Shown here: positions 27,365 through 37,554 of the stretch, in pieces
How positions within the stretch are numbered: position 1 is the stretch's first letter
How the letters are laid out: every line of letters starts with the position of its first letter
NCBI RefSeq assembly: GCF_002214385.1
Contig: NZ_CP014855.1
Coordinates: 558,001 to 622,000, forward strand
Source: Thermococcus gorgonarius
GTDB lineage: Archaea; Methanobacteriota_B; Thermococci; Thermococcales; Thermococcaceae
Direction of reading: 5' to 3'
DNA length: 64,000 nt
The notes under the pieces: generated by a model
What the model saw: only the letters and a program-made list of their open reading frames with translations
Databases searched by the model: none
Told to the model about the DNA's origin: nothing
Program-made: the position numbers and the translations under genes

Positions 27365-28165
27365 ATGAACCTTCGGGTTATCGAGAAAAAGGCCAAAAGC
27401 ATTTACACCCGCTCGAGGATTCCCGGCGTCGATTGGACAGTGAATCAGTACGTCGGCTGCACCTTCGCCTGCAAATACTGCTACGCCAAGTTCATGGCGA
27501 AATGGAGAGACTACGGCGAGTGGGGCACCTGGGTGGAAGTTAAGACCAACGCACCCGAGCTGGCCAGAAAGCGCGTTAAAGGGAGCGTTGTCATGTCCAC
27601 GGTTAGTGACCCGTACCAGCCGATAGAAGCGGAGCTAAAGCTGACGAGGCGGATTCTCCAGTATATGGACAAGAGGAACGAGCTCTCCATCCTGACGAAG
27701 TCGCCGCTTGTTACGAGGGACATTGAGCTCTTTAAACTCTTCCGCTCGATAGAGGTGGGTTTAACGATAAACGGCTTCACGGGAAGAGAGAAGAGGCTCT
27801 TCGAACCGCTGACGCCTGTTCACGGGGCGAGGGTGAGCGCACTAAAGGAGCTGAAGGAAGCCGGGCTGAGGACGTACGTCTTTGTTAGCCCGATAATCCC
27901 GGGAATAACGGACGTCTTCGCGATAGTCGAGGACACGAGAGACTTTGCGGACTACTACTTCTTCGAGGTTCTGAACCTTCGGGCGGCGGGAAGGGAGTTT
28001 CAGGCCCTGCTCAAAGAGGGGTACCCGGAAAGCTCCGAGGCTCTGACCGACCGCGGGAAGTTCGGGGAGTTTCTGCGGAAGCTGAAGGAAGAGATAAAAG
28101 GCCTTGGGGTAAAGGCGGAGGGGATAGAGACTCACCAGAGGGGGTGGGAGTTCCTTAAGCTGTAG
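27365..28165 (+). CDS. Radical SAM protein, SplB-like
   Basis: A 266-residue radical SAM enzyme with the cluster motif CTFACKYCYAKF (about residues 33-44). The segments STVSDPYQPIE and TKSPLVTRDI are typical of the spore photoproduct lyase-like archaeal subfamily. It has no helicase or DNA-binding part, so spore photoproduct repair is unlikely; the substrate is unknown. A second, paralogous partial gene lies at the end of the window. Confidence 0.88.
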   Translation: MNLRVIEKKAKSIYTRSRIPGVDWTVNQYVGCTFACKYCYAKFMAKWRDYGEWGTWVEVKTNAPELARKRVKGSVVMSTVSDPYQPIEAELKLTRRILQYMDKRNELSILTKSPLVTRDIELFKLFRSIEVGLTINGFTGREKRLFEPLTPVHGARVSALKELKEAGLRTYVFVSPIIPGITDVFAIVEDTRDFADYYFFEVLNLRAAGREFQALLKEGYPESSEALTDRGKFGEFLRKLKEEIKGLGVKAEGIETHQRGWEFLKL

Positions 28166-28194
28166 TTGGAGTTGTTTCCACGTCTTTGTCTCAG

Positions 28195-29223
28195 TCACAG
28201 CATCTTTAATGAGATCCCGTAGGGCTCATCCTCCTTCCTCTCGGCACCGAGTATCTCATCGAATTCATACTCCTCACGAATACCCAGGAGGATCTCGACC
28301 TCCTTTGGTGTAAGCACTGGCTTTCTCCAGTTTTCGTAGTCATCTACTGGAACCCTCGGACAGGCAACTACAACGTAAGCATCAAAATCGAAGCCTTCCA
28401 GGGCAGAATAGCTTACGTAGTCCATGGCTATAAGTCTGGCGTACTTTCCGTGCTCTCTGAGAAGATTAATGATCTTCCTCGCCTCCGCCAGTCTGAGCTG
28501 TCCCTTTTTTGTACTTATGACGACCCCGAATTTCTCTGCGTCCATGGCCTTGACTATCTGGCCCCATCTTTTTCTGACCAGCCTTTCCGCGTCTTCGTTT
28601 ATCCAGATGGCATCGCCGGAATAGGGGTTTACAGCGAGAGTGGGTTTTTTCGTGGCAATTGCCACGCCTATCGGGTGGAAGTAACCGGCCCCGACAAAGA
28701 GAGCCCCTTCCGCTTCCACCTTGGCGGCCGAGAAGTTGCAGCCTAAAACCTGTCCCGGCCAGCTTACCCTGGAATCTCCCCTGCCAATCAGGACTTCAAA
28801 GCCCTTCTCCTCGAGAAAGCGGCACATTCTCTCAAGATGGAGTATGTGCTGGGCGGTGGTAACCAGGGCTATCCTCTTCCCCAGCTTTCTTATCTCACCG
28901 AGGTTTTTCTCGAGGGCGGGGATTGGATCAACTTTTGCAAAAGCCGGGACGAAGATCGTTGGAACCTCCAGGTGTAGCGTCATGTAGCTATGTCCCAGGT
29001 GTATAAGCGCGTCGCATCCAAGCAGTTTGGCCTTTGAATCAGCGGGATCACACGCCCCATAGTTGATGTCCCCGTTTATTATGACCTCTATACCTTTGGC
29101 TTCAAGAAAATCGGCAAGTTCTTGGGCTTCTTTTTTAAGACCCTCTGGCGTTTGTATAAGGACCCTTTTTGAGCCAATCTCGCGGAGCCTTTCCACTATC
29201 TCATCGAAGGGTATCTCGTGCAT
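28195..29223 (-). CDS. dph2: Diphthamide synthase subunit Dph2
   Basis: A 342-residue protein with three cysteine sites, [21 protein letters not shown] and [12 protein letters not shown], which bind the single 4Fe-4S cluster. The archaeal homodimer uses SAM non-classically to add a 3-amino-3-carboxypropyl group to the histidine of elongation factor 2. ATG 29223 follows GGTGGTGAA. It is divergent from rpsO, and its own TATA box is about 29257-29265 (TTTAAA on both strands). Confidence 0.95.
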   Translation of the reverse strand: MHEIPFDEIVERLREIGSKRVLIQTPEGLKKEAQELADFLEAKGIEVIINGDINYGACDPADSKAKLLGCDALIHLGHSYMTLHLEVPTIFVPAFAKVDPIPALEKNLGEIRKLGKRIALVTTAQHILHLERMCRFLEEKGFEVLIGRGDSRVSWPGQVLGCNFSAAKVEAEGALFVGAGYFHPIGVAIATKKPTLAVNPYSGDAIWINEDAERLVRKRWGQIVKAMDAEKFGVVISTKKGQLRLAEARKIINLLREHGKYARLIAMDYVSYSALEGFDFDAYVVVACPRVPVDDYENWRKPVLTPKEVEILLGIREEYEFDEILGAERKEDEPYGISLKML

Positions 29224-29280
29224 TTCACCACCAGGTTCTTCAACAGTGGGGGGGTTTAAATGGGCTCCGGTCGGGCAAAC

Positions 29281-29356
29281 CTTTTTAAATCCCATCTCGA
29301 TTCCCTACGCGGAGGGGCGGCTGGCGGGAGCTGGCCGTCACCGGGAGGTGAAGGAA
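29281..29356 (+). promoter_or_regulatory. rpsO promoter and structured leader
   Basis: CTTTTTAAAT at 29281-29290 is the TATA box; a start site near 29311 is expected. The leader then holds two abutting perfect hairpins: eight pairs at 29318-29325/29330-29337 with a GGGA tetraloop, containing tandem U-G/G-U pairs, and five pairs TCACC/GGTGA at 29338-29342/29347-29351, also with a GGGA loop, which includes the ribosome binding site GGAGGTGA. Layout suggests translational control of S15. The pairing is exact in the sequence; regulation is inferred. Confidence 0.6.
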
Positions 29357-29812
29357 ATGGCAAGGATACACGCGAGAAAGAGGGGTAAGTCTGGATCAAA
29401 AAGGCCTCCAAGGACCGCTCCACCCGCCTGGGTTGAGTATACCGCGGAGGAAGTTGAAGGACTCGTTGTAAAGCTCAGGAAAGAGGGCTACAGCACTGCC
29501 ATGATCGGAACGATCCTGAGGGATCAGTACGGAATCCCGAGCGTCAAGCTCATCACGGGTAAGAAGATAACCAAGATACTTGAGGAGAACGGTCTTGCCC
29601 CGGAAATCCCGGAGGATCTGATGTTCCTCATCAGGCGCGCAGTGAACCTGAGGAAGCACCTGGAGCAGCACCCGAAGGACAAGCACTCCATGAGGGGACT
29701 TCAGCTCATCGAGAGCAAGATCAGAAGGCTCGTCAAGTACTACAGAAGAACCGGAAAACTGCCGCCGAAGTGGCGCTACGATCCGGAGCAGGCCAAGCTC
29801 CTGGTCCGCTGA
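29357..29812 (+). CDS. rpsO: 30S ribosomal protein S15 (uS15)
   Basis: A 151-residue protein. It has the archaeal N-terminal extension [20 protein letters not shown], then the S15 core ([42 protein letters not shown]). It binds the central domain of 16S rRNA early in small-subunit assembly. The leader carries hairpins described separately. It is the first gene of the rpsO, GAN, pcc1, rps3ae cluster conserved in Thermococcales. Confidence 0.98.
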   Translation: MARIHARKRGKSGSKRPPRTAPPAWVEYTAEEVEGLVVKLRKEGYSTAMIGTILRDQYGIPSVKLITGKKITKILEENGLAPEIPEDLMFLIRRAVNLRKHLEQHPKDKHSMRGLQLIESKIRRLVKYYRRTGKLPPKWRYDPEQAKLLVR

Positions 29813-29843
29813 TCCCTTTCCTTCTTCTTACCGGTGATGCCCC

Positions 29844-31277
29844 GTGGATAAGGGTGCCTTCTTAGAGCGGGCCAGGGAAGGGGCCGAACTGATAAAGATG
29901 CATATCGAGTTAGGTCACACGATAAGGCTGATCTCCCATCGCGACGCAGACGGCATCACTGCCGGTGCCATTCTTGCCAAGGCCGTGGCAAGGGAAGGTG
30001 GGGCCTTCCAGCTGAGCATCGTCAAGCAGGTCAGTGAAGACCTTCTCAAAAAGCTCGCGGGTGAGAACAGGGAGATATACGTTTTCAGTGACCTTGGCAG
30101 CGGCTCGATGGAGCTAATAGAGAAATACCTCGGCGACGCAACGGTTGTTGTGGCCGATCATCATCCACCCGAGAAGGAAAGCTTTTCAAACGACTCTCAC
30201 CTCCTCGTCAACCCCGTTCCATTCGGTGCCAACAGCGTTCGAGATCTGAGCGGTTCAGGTGTTGCCTACTTCGTTGCCAGGGAGATGAACGATGCCAACA
30301 GGGATATGGCATACATAGCGATAGTTGGCGCAGTTGGTGACATGCAGGAAATAGACGGCCAGTTCCACGGCATGAACCTTGAAATCTTGGAGGACGGGAA
30401 GAAGCTCGGAATCCTGGAAGTCAGGAAAGAGCTGAGGTTGTTCGGAAGGGAGAGCAGGCCCCTCTACCAGATGCTTGCTTACTCAACTAACCCCGAGATC
30501 CCGGAAATAACTGGAGACGAAAGAAAAGCCATAGAATGGCTCCGCTCCCAGGGCTTCGACCCAGAAATGAGGTATTGGCAGCTCAGAGAAGAGGAGAAGA
30601 GAAAGCTCCACGATGCCCTGGTTCTTTACCTCATAAAGCACGGCGCCCCAAAGGAGACCATAGATAGGCTCATTGGAGACGTTGTGATAAGCCCACTCTA
30701 TCCGGAAGGCGACCCCAGGCACGAGGCCAGGGAGTTTTCTACCCTCTTAAACGCCACTGGGAGACTCAACGAGGGGACTTTGGGAGTAGCTATCTGCCTT
30801 GGGGATGAGGATGCCTACAAGAGGGCAGTTAAAATGCTCGAAGACTACAAGAGAGAGCAGATTGAGGCAAGAAAGTTCATAATCCAGAACTGGAGCATGG
30901 TCAACGAAAGTGATCACGCCTACGTCTTCTACGCAGGAAAGAACATTAGGGACACACTCGTTGGGATAGCTGCCAACATGGCCATAAACGCCGGTCTTGC
31001 AGATCCAGAAAAACCAGTAGTTGTCTTGGCCGACAGCGATGAAGACGAGAACCTGGTGAAGGGCTCTGCCAGAACCACTGAGAAAGCCCTCGCCAAGGGC
31101 TACCACCTTGGCGAAGCCTTGAGAGAAGTCGCGGAGAAGCTTGGAGGAGAGGGTGGAGGTCATGCTATAGCCGCTGGGATTCGCTTCCCGAAGGGCAAAA
31201 TCGATGAGTTCATCAGGCTCTTCAATGAGGCACTGGCAAGGCAGCTCAGGGGGGAGCAGGGTGAAGATCAGGGTTGA
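29844..31277 (+). CDS. RecJ-like nuclease GAN (DHH family)
   Basis: A 477-residue DHH phosphoesterase: [29 protein letters not shown], then DHHA1 with [12 protein letters not shown]. This is the archaeal Cdc45/RecJ-like GINS-associated nuclease, a 5'-3' ssDNA exonuclease bound to the replisome. Start GTG 29844 follows GGTGATGCCCC. Its position after rpsO and before pcc1 matches Thermococcus kodakarensis. The DHH motif is intact, so it should be active. Confidence 0.93.
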   Translation: MDKGAFLERAREGAELIKMHIELGHTIRLISHRDADGITAGAILAKAVAREGGAFQLSIVKQVSEDLLKKLAGENREIYVFSDLGSGSMELIEKYLGDATVVVADHHPPEKESFSNDSHLLVNPVPFGANSVRDLSGSGVAYFVAREMNDANRDMAYIAIVGAVGDMQEIDGQFHGMNLEILEDGKKLGILEVRKELRLFGRESRPLYQMLAYSTNPEIPEITGDERKAIEWLRSQGFDPEMRYWQLREEEKRKLHDALVLYLIKHGAPKETIDRLIGDVVISPLYPEGDPRHEAREFSTLLNATGRLNEGTLGVAICLGDEDAYKRAVKMLEDYKREQIEARKFIIQNWSMVNESDHAYVFYAGKNIRDTLVGIAANMAINAGLADPEKPVVVLADSDEDENLVKGSARTTEKALAKGYHLGEALREVAEKLGGEGGGHAIAAGIRFPKGKIDEFIRLFNEALARQLRGEQGEDQG

Positions 31278-31521
31278 GGCCGAGATAGTCTGGCACTACG
31301 GTGATGCCAGAAAAGCTGAGGCAATCGCAAGGGCAGTTCAGGTGGACAACGAGGGCATACCAGAAAGCCTAAAGAAAAGTTTAAATTTGGAAACCCGATG
31401 GGATGATGGAACCGTCAGGACAAAGGTTAAATACTCGGGGGAGATTGATACACTCATCAAGGCGCTTGATGATCTTGTGTTTTCGGTCAAAATCGCCGAG
31501 GAAATGACTGAAAAGGTGTGA
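31261..31521 (+). CDS. pcc1: KEOPS complex subunit Pcc1
   Basis: An 86-residue protein of the Pcc1 fold: [30 protein letters not shown] and [21 protein letters not shown]. Pcc1 dimerises within KEOPS (Kae1, Bud32, Cgi121), which makes t6A37 in tRNA. GTG 31261 overlaps the end of GAN by 17 bases after GGGGAGCAG. The other subunits are not in this window. Confidence 0.85.
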   Translation: MKIRVEAEIVWHYGDARKAEAIARAVQVDNEGIPESLKKSLNLETRWDDGTVRTKVKYSGEIDTLIKALDDLVFSVKIAEEMTEKV

Positions 31522-31536
31522 AGTGGAGGTGTTAAG

Positions 31537-32136
31537 ATGGCGAAAGCTAATCCGAGAAGGGTCTCGGCTGCAAAGGACAAGTGGAAGCTTAAGGAGTGGT
31601 ACGTGGTTTACGCTCCCGACTTCTTCGGGAGTAAGGAGATAGGCCTAACCCCTGCGGACGATCCGGAGAAGGTTATAGGCAGGGTCGTTGAGACCACGCT
31701 CAAGGACCTCACCGGGGACTTCACCAAGGGGCACGTCAAGCTCTACTTCCAGGTCTACGACGTCAAGGGCCAGAACGCCTACACCAAGTTCAAGGGCCAC
31801 ACGTTGGCCAGGAGCTACATTCGTTCACTCGTCAGGAGGAGGACTACCCGCGTTGATGGAATCTTCAACGTCACAACCAAGGACGGTTACAAGCTCCGCG
31901 TCATGGGCATGGTCATCGCCTATAGAAGGATTCAGACCAGCCAGGAGAGGGCCATAAGGAAGATAATCCAGGACATTATCTACAAGAAGGCCGAGGAGCT
32001 CAACTTCGCGGACTTTGTCCTCCAGTCTGTCAACGGTCAGATAGCGAGCGAGATAGCCAAGGAAGCCAGGAAGATATACCCGATTAAGCGCGCCGAGGTC
32101 AGGAAGATCAAGGTTCTCGCCGAGCCCGAGGCCTGA
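31537..32136 (+). CDS. rps3ae: 30S ribosomal protein S3Ae (eS1)
   Basis: A 199-residue protein with the eS1 marks [44 protein letters not shown] and a basic C-terminus ([14 protein letters not shown]). Found in archaea and eukaryotes, not bacteria. The ATG lies 15 bases after pcc1, with GGAGGTG six bases upstream. Last gene of its cluster. Confidence 0.98.
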   Translation: MAKANPRRVSAAKDKWKLKEWYVVYAPDFFGSKEIGLTPADDPEKVIGRVVETTLKDLTGDFTKGHVKLYFQVYDVKGQNAYTKFKGHTLARSYIRSLVRRRTTRVDGIFNVTTKDGYKLRVMGMVIAYRRIQTSQERAIRKIIQDIIYKKAEELNFADFVLQSVNGQIASEIAKEARKIYPIKRAEVRKIKVLAEPEA

Positions 32137-32200
32137 TGGCCTCATCCAATGCTTTTTATTATCTCACCAAGCTTCTCTCTGCTTGTTCTCTTCCATAACC

Positions 32201-32240
32201 CTTAAATACTTCTGCCACAACATTTAGATGGAAATCTAAA
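32201..32240 (+). promoter_or_regulatory. M42 peptidase promoter with palindrome
   Basis: CTTAAATACTT (about 32202-32212) is a likely TATA box. A perfect seven-pair inverted repeat, TTTAGAT at 32223-32229 and ATCTAAA at 32234-32240, separated by GGAA, lies where transcription should begin, 15 bases before the start codon. It could be an operator or, if transcribed, a hairpin with a GNRA loop. Confidence 0.4.
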
Positions 32241-32254
32241 CGGAGGCGAAAGCC

Positions 32255-33292
32255 ATGGTGAACCTCGAACTGCTTAAGAAAATCGTTGAAGCCCCCGGCG
32301 TTTCTGGATACGAGTTCCTGGGAATCAGGGACGTTGTAATAGAAGAACTGAAGGACTACGTTGACGAGATAAAGGTGGACAAGCTCGGAAACGTTATAGC
32401 TCACAAGAAGGGAAGCGGGCCAAAGGTTATGATAGCGGCCCACATGGACAAGATAGGCGTTATGGTGAACCACATAGACAAGGAGGGCTACCTCCACGTC
32501 GTTCCGGTTGGAGGCGTTGACCCAAGAACCCTCGTTGCCCAGAGAATTCGCTTCTTCACCGAGAAGGGCGAGCGCTTTGGTGTTGTCGGCCACATACCAC
32601 CGCACCTCCAGAAGCCCGAGGACAGGAAGAAAGCGGCCGACTGGGACACCATCGTCGTTGACATTGGTGTTGACAGCAAGGAGGAAGCTGAAGAGCTTGG
32701 CTTCCGCGTTGGCACGGTAGGAGAGTTCGCCCCTGCCTTCGTCCAGCTCAACGAAAACCGCATAGCCACGCCCTATCTTGATGACCGCGTCTGTCTCTAC
32801 GCCATGATTGAAACTGCCAAGGCCCTCGAGAACCACGAAGCCGATATCTACTTCGTTGCCAGCGTCCAGGAGGAGGTTGGCCTCAGGGGAGCCAGGGTTG
32901 CCAGCTACGCAATCGACCTCGAGATAGGCATTGCCATGGACGTAACCTTCGCCAAGCAGGTCGGCGACAAGGGTAAGATAGTGCCAAAGCTCGGCGGCGG
33001 GCCGGTTATGGACGTAGGGCCCAACATCAATCCAAAGCTCAGAGCCTTTGCCGATGAAGTTGCCAAGAAGTACGAGATACCGCTTCAGGTCGAGGCTTCT
33101 CCAAGGCCAACCGGAACGGACGCCAACATAATGCAGATCAACAGAGAGGGGGTTGCCACGGCCGTTCTCAGCATACCGATAAGGTACATGCACAGCCAGG
33201 TCGAGACAGCTGATTTGAGGGACATTGACCTCACGATAAAGCTTGCCAAGCACATCCTTGAGGAGCTCAGGCCGATGGATTTAACTCCCTGA
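32255..33292 (+). CDS. M42 family aminopeptidase (TET-type)
   Basis: A 345-residue dinuclear zinc peptidase: [11 protein letters not shown] (His, Asp), TPYLDDRVC, the catalytic pair in [17 protein letters not shown] and [11 protein letters not shown]. Family members form 12-subunit tetrahedral particles that trim peptides after the proteasome; deblocking and several residue preferences occur among paralogues, so specificity is not assigned. GGAGGCGAAAGCC precedes the ATG. A palindrome lies over its promoter. Confidence 0.93.
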   Translation: MVNLELLKKIVEAPGVSGYEFLGIRDVVIEELKDYVDEIKVDKLGNVIAHKKGSGPKVMIAAHMDKIGVMVNHIDKEGYLHVVPVGGVDPRTLVAQRIRFFTEKGERFGVVGHIPPHLQKPEDRKKAADWDTIVVDIGVDSKEEAEELGFRVGTVGEFAPAFVQLNENRIATPYLDDRVCLYAMIETAKALENHEADIYFVASVQEEVGLRGARVASYAIDLEIGIAMDVTFAKQVGDKGKIVPKLGGGPVMDVGPNINPKLRAFADEVAKKYEIPLQVEASPRPTGTDANIMQINREGVATAVLSIPIRYMHSQVETADLRDIDLTIKLAKHILEELRPMDLTP

Positions 33293-33342
33293 CTTTTCTT
33301 CCCCTCGAAAACTTTATTGGCTTCTCTCTCCAATCTTAGTTG

Positions 33343-33903
33343 ATGCCGGTGATACTGATAGTCCCTATCGGTGAGGTTAAGAATACCATCCTGGAGACAG
33401 TGTCCAACTTCGTGGGGGTCTATTACTCTCGCTTTGGCCTTTCCACCAGGATACTCCCGGAGATCCCTGTGGAGCCCTTTTCCCGCGCCTTCAATCCAAT
33501 AAGGGGGCAGTACCTCGGGCGGGTTTTTCTGCCGACCCTGGCAAGTCTCAGGAAGAAAGTTGGGGGAAAGGCAGTTCTTGGCATTACAGGGCTCGACCTC
33601 TACGAGGAGGGGTTAAACTTCATCTTTGGGTTAGCTAATCCATCACTTAAGGCGGCCATAATATCCCTCCACAGGTTAAGACCTGAATTCTATGGTGAGG
33701 AACCGGATGAAGAGCTTTTAAAGGAGAGGGCCATTAAGGAAGCCATGCATGAGCTCGGCCACGTCTTTGGGCTGGGGCACTGCCCAGATCCAAGGTGCGT
33801 TATGCACTTTTCCAACTCGATACTAGATACTGACCTTAAAAGTCCCCTCTACTGCTCCACCTGTGCGGAGAAGCTGTCCAAAAACCTGGAGGTGTTGGTG
33901 TGA
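33343..33903 (+). CDS. amzA: Archaemetzincin
   Basis: A 186-residue metalloprotease with the extended metzincin motif HELGHVFGLGH (His-Glu and two further His) directly followed by the archaemetzincin cysteine core, CPDPRCVMHFSNS and YCSTC, which binds a second zinc. Prokaryotic members are thought to be small stand-alone proteases. ATG 33343 gives the natural MPVILIVPIGEV N-terminus. Its stop overlaps the next start by four bases (GTGTGATAG at 33898-33906). Confidence 0.95.
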   Translation: MPVILIVPIGEVKNTILETVSNFVGVYYSRFGLSTRILPEIPVEPFSRAFNPIRGQYLGRVFLPTLASLRKKVGGKAVLGITGLDLYEEGLNFIFGLANPSLKAAIISLHRLRPEFYGEEPDEELLKERAIKEAMHELGHVFGLGHCPDPRCVMHFSNSILDTDLKSPLYCSTCAEKLSKNLEVLV

Positions 33904-34448
33904 TAGAGGTGGAACTGAAGGGCTACGCCGACGAGAAAATCTTTGAAAGGGTCCGGGAAAAGTACAAGCTCCTGAGGAGGGAGTACCACGAGGACACGTA
34001 CTTCCAGCATCCCTGTAGGGATTTCTCCAAAACCGACGAGGCACTCAGGATAAGGGTGAAGCGCTTTAACGGGCACTTTGAGGCCTTCATGACCTACAAG
34101 GGACCGAAGCTTGACAGGGAATCAAAGACCAGGAAGGAGATAGAGGTTGAGCTGACCGATCCGGACAAGTACGCTGAAATACTGGAACGTCTGGGCTTTG
34201 TTGAGGTGCTCACGATTACCAAGGTACGTGAAAAGTACTACGTTGAGAAGGGCGTCGTCATAGCTCTTGACGAAGTGGAAAACATCGGAAAGTTCATCGA
34301 GATCGAAACCCTTGTTGAGGATCAGGAGAAAATTGAGGAGGCTGTAGAGCACCTCAGGGCAATTCTGGAGGAGCTGGGTGTTAAACATTTTGAACGGAGG
34401 TCTTACCTTGAACTCTTGATGGAGCGATCCAAGAATGGGGATTCTTGA
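33900..34448 (+). CDS. CyaB-like CYTH domain protein
   Basis: A 182-residue CYTH protein: the N-terminal IEVELKGYAD has the E-x-E-x-K type metal and phosphate motif, then RIRVKRF, MTYKGPK, RKEIEVEL, EKYYV and VVIALDEVENIGKFIEIE. Archaeal relatives are called class IV adenylate cyclase or thiamine/triphosphate phosphatases; activity on cAMP is not proven for Thermococcus. GTG 33900 overlaps the archaemetzincin stop, implying co-translation. Confidence 0.88.
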   Translation: MIEVELKGYADEKIFERVREKYKLLRREYHEDTYFQHPCRDFSKTDEALRIRVKRFNGHFEAFMTYKGPKLDRESKTRKEIEVELTDPDKYAEILERLGFVEVLTITKVREKYYVEKGVVIALDEVENIGKFIEIETLVEDQEKIEEAVEHLRAILEELGVKHFERRSYLELLMERSKNGDS

Positions 34449-34632
34449 CGATCTTTTCGGTTTAAGAGGGGGAGCTGAAAAATTAGATCTCGATAGGTTA
34501 GAAGTACCCTATACTGAAATCCGGTTAGCTCGGGTCAGTTTGAGGGAGCACTCTCCGAGCTTTTCAAGCTCGGGACTTTTTGGCAACTCTTTCGCGGAGG
34601 GCATAAGCTTGGCAGAAATTCTAATGGAATGA
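34435..34632 (+). CDS. Small unrecognised protein (65 aa)
   Basis: A 65-codon frame beginning MGILDDLFGLRGGAEKLDLD. The start overlaps the CYTH gene by 14 bases, with no convincing binding site. No motif. A perfect terminator-like hairpin lies inside the frame, which argues that either the transcript usually stops there or the frame is not a gene. It ends right at the convergent trkH stop. Doubtful. Confidence 0.35.
   Translation: MGILDDLFGLRGGAEKLDLDRLEVPYTEIRLARVSLREHSPSFSSSGLFGNSFAEGISLAEILME
34555..34581 (+). terminator. Hairpin followed by T run
   Basis: CCGAGCTT at 34555-34562 and AAGCTCGG at 34566-34573 form a perfect eight-pair stem with a TTC loop, followed after three bases by TTTTT (34577-34581). 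It follows the archaemetzincin-CYTH gene pair and faces trkH. In Thermococcales the T run itself usually stops transcription; the hairpin may add to it. It is inside the doubtful 65-codon frame. Confidence 0.45.
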
Positions 34633-36105
34633 TCACTTTCTCACCCTCATCATGGCCACTAGGCTGACCACGAACACGAGGACTGAGAATATCTCCAATC
34701 TGCCCACCCACATCAGGGTTATCAGGAGGACTTTAACGTCGCTGGGCAAAAGCGGAGAAGTTATCCCAACGCTCAGGCCCACGTTGCCTTGAGCCGATGC
34801 GGCTTCAAAAAATGCGTCCACCAGAGATACCTTAAGGCGAACCATCATATAGATGGTTCCGAAGAGAAGGAAGGCCAGGTATGTTATCACAAAGCCTGTG
34901 ACCTCCTGGAGATCCTCGGCTGTGAAGACGTAGTTTTGAACCTTCCTTTTTATGACAGCACCCCTGGGAAGTATCGACTGCTGAATGGTCCACTTCAGGC
35001 TTTCGTACATCAGGGTGAAACGGATCAGCTTTATGCCGCCTGCTGTGCTTCCTGCGCCTCCTCCAATGACCATCAGCAGACCGAGTAAAAACTTGCCCAG
35101 TTCGGGGTACTTTGAGAGATCTGAGATACTGAAACCCGTACATGAAATTGCTGAAACAGCATGGAACACAGCCTGTCTAAGGGAATCGCCAATAGAATCA
35201 CCATACTGAACGAGACCGTAGGCTATGAGCGATATTGCTGGAACGAGAAAGAGGAACATGTATCTGACCTGGACGTCGTCAAAAAACGGGCCTATGCGCT
35301 TTTCTTTAAACACCTTGTAGTGAACTGTGAAATTGACTGCACCCATGATCATCAAGAAGATCGTAATGGCCTCTATGCTCATGCTGTGGAAGTACCCTAT
35401 GCTCGCATCGTGGCTGCTCATACCACCAGTTCCCAGGCCGGTCATTGCGTGGGTAATTGCATCGAAGAGCTCCATGCCGTTTACGTAGTACAGATAGGTG
35501 CCGATTAAGGTGAGAACCAAGTATATCTGGAATATAACCTTGGCTGTGTTGACCAGGTTGGGCAGAATTCTCTCGCTTCTGGCCTCTGCCCGATAAAGCC
35601 TGGCAGCGGCAACTCCGGGGCGGATCAAAATGGAGAGGGCAACGAGAACTATTCCTATCCCGCCAAGCCATTGCATCCATGCCCTCCAAAAGAGCAAAAC
35701 GTGTGGGTAGCTCTCCAAGTTGCTCATCATCGTCAAACCAGTCCCAGTCCACGCGCTCATGCTCTCAAAGTATGAATCCACAAAGCTCATGTGGGCTATT
35801 TTAATGAAGGGAACAACGCTTACCAGTGATGCGAAGAGCCATATAAACGCGGCCGAGATCATCGCCTGTCTAAGGTTTACGTCCTCTATCCTCTCCTGTT
35901 GCCTGGAAAGCCATGCCCCCAGGATAATGTTGATAAAACCTGGAACAGCGAAGTAGGGGACGTACTTCACCTCCGATGGATAGAACCATGTGAGAAGGAC
36001 CGGAAACAGGTAAGCTATGCCAACGCCCTCAAGTATCGCGCCTATCAGATTCTGAACGACGAAGAGATCTTCGGTTGAGTTAATGTACCTCCTGAATTCT
36101 AACAT
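34633..36105 (-). CDS. TrkH/KtrB-type potassium transporter
   Basis: A 490-residue membrane protein with four membrane-pore-membrane repeats. The pore glycines are seen in SAWTGTGLTMM, AMTGLGTGGMSSHD, ISCTGFSISDL and SAQGNVGLSVG. WMQWLGGIGIV and GAGSTAGGIKLIR are typical TrkH segments. The protein imports K+ (or Na+). Its usual regulatory partner, a TrkA protein, is not adjacent, although two PhoU/TrkA-C proteins occur at 51-52 kb. A TTTAA promoter lies between this gene and the divergent methionine aminopeptidase. Confidence 0.93.
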   Translation of the reverse strand: MLEFRRYINSTEDLFVVQNLIGAILEGVGIAYLFPVLLTWFYPSEVKYVPYFAVPGFINIILGAWLSRQQERIEDVNLRQAMISAAFIWLFASLVSVVPFIKIAHMSFVDSYFESMSAWTGTGLTMMSNLESYPHVLLFWRAWMQWLGGIGIVLVALSILIRPGVAAARLYRAEARSERILPNLVNTAKVIFQIYLVLTLIGTYLYYVNGMELFDAITHAMTGLGTGGMSSHDASIGYFHSMSIEAITIFLMIMGAVNFTVHYKVFKEKRIGPFFDDVQVRYMFLFLVPAISLIAYGLVQYGDSIGDSLRQAVFHAVSAISCTGFSISDLSKYPELGKFLLGLLMVIGGGAGSTAGGIKLIRFTLMYESLKWTIQQSILPRGAVIKRKVQNYVFTAEDLQEVTGFVITYLAFLLFGTIYMMVRLKVSLVDAFFEAASAQGNVGLSVGITSPLLPSDVKVLLITLMWVGRLEIFSVLVFVVSLVAMMRVRK

Positions 36106-36181
36106 ACGACACCGGAATAGAGCAGGTGGAGGAAAATAAAAGGTTTTCGAACAAAAAAGTTTAAGGGTTAGGGGATCCTAA

Positions 36182-37087
<906 letters not shown>

Positions 37088-37215
37088 GCCTGAGTTTTGT
37101 CTTCTTCCCATTATCTGGTTTGATGCCTCTGTTCTGGTTGAGGGTGAAAATGCATTTAGTTTGATTGCATGCAACTTAAGAGAAGTGGGGAAGGAACAGA
37201 CCTTGGGCTCGGCGA

Positions 37216-37302
37216 TGGCGCCGGGGCAGGGATTTGAACCCTGGTGGGCGGACGCCCACGGGATCTCGAGTCCCGCGCCTTCCCAGGCTAGGCTACCCCG
37301 GC
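37216..37302 (-). tRNA. tRNA-Ser (CGA)
   Basis: Minus-strand cloverleaf: acceptor GCCGGGG (37302-37296) pairs with CCCCGGC (37226-37220), discriminator G and an encoded CCA (37218-37216). The anticodon loop CTCGAGA gives anticodon CGA (codon UCG). The long variable arm GTGGGCGTCCGCCCAC (class II tRNA) and the T arm with GGTTCAAATC confirm serine. No intron. A TTTATAAA box at 37332-37339 on the same strand sits about 35 bases upstream of the 5' end. Confidence 0.97.
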
Positions 37303-37505
37303 GCTTCCCATTGGTAGGGGCTTGATTGAGTTTATAAATTTTTAGTCTGAGTCTGTGGCCAGGCTCTGCTTAAAATTGTGCTGGTATAGTTAGTTTGTGG
37401 GAGACAATTTCGATTACAGATTCCTGATTTTTTGAACAGGATCATGTAAATCCGCCCGCGAAAAATTTATTAACCTATTTTTACTAAAACCTCGCGGATT
37501 GCAAA

Positions 37506-37530
37506 GGTTTAAATCCTTAGACGTCCTAAG
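37506..37530 (+). promoter_or_regulatory. Promoter and palindrome of the CBS/HPF-like gene
   Basis: GGTTTAAATCC (37507-37515) is a TATA box. CTTAG at 37516-37520 and CTAAG at 37526-37530 form an inverted repeat around ACGTC, between the TATA box and the start codon. A wider repeat, AATCCGC at 37449-37455 and GCGGATT at 37494-37500, flanks the AT-rich DNA just upstream. Both could bind a regulator. The remaining 250 bases between the tRNA and this gene hold nothing else that I can call. Confidence 0.35.
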
Positions 37531-37554
37531 AAAAAAATGAAAGGAGGTGACAGC

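Noticed and set aside
32159-33253. A 364-codon open frame antisense to the M42 peptidase
   Set aside because: It runs opposite a clear peptidase with all active-site motifs; long antisense frames are common in this base composition and this one has no recognisable protein features.
36166-36180. TTAGG/CCTAA inverted repeat before the methionine aminopeptidase gene
   Set aside because: Five-base arms with a four-base gap are expected by chance at this frequency and nothing else supports an operator.
37165-37174. TTGCATGCAA palindrome between map and tRNA-Ser
   Set aside because: It has no promoter or gene start near it on either strand and is short enough to be chance.
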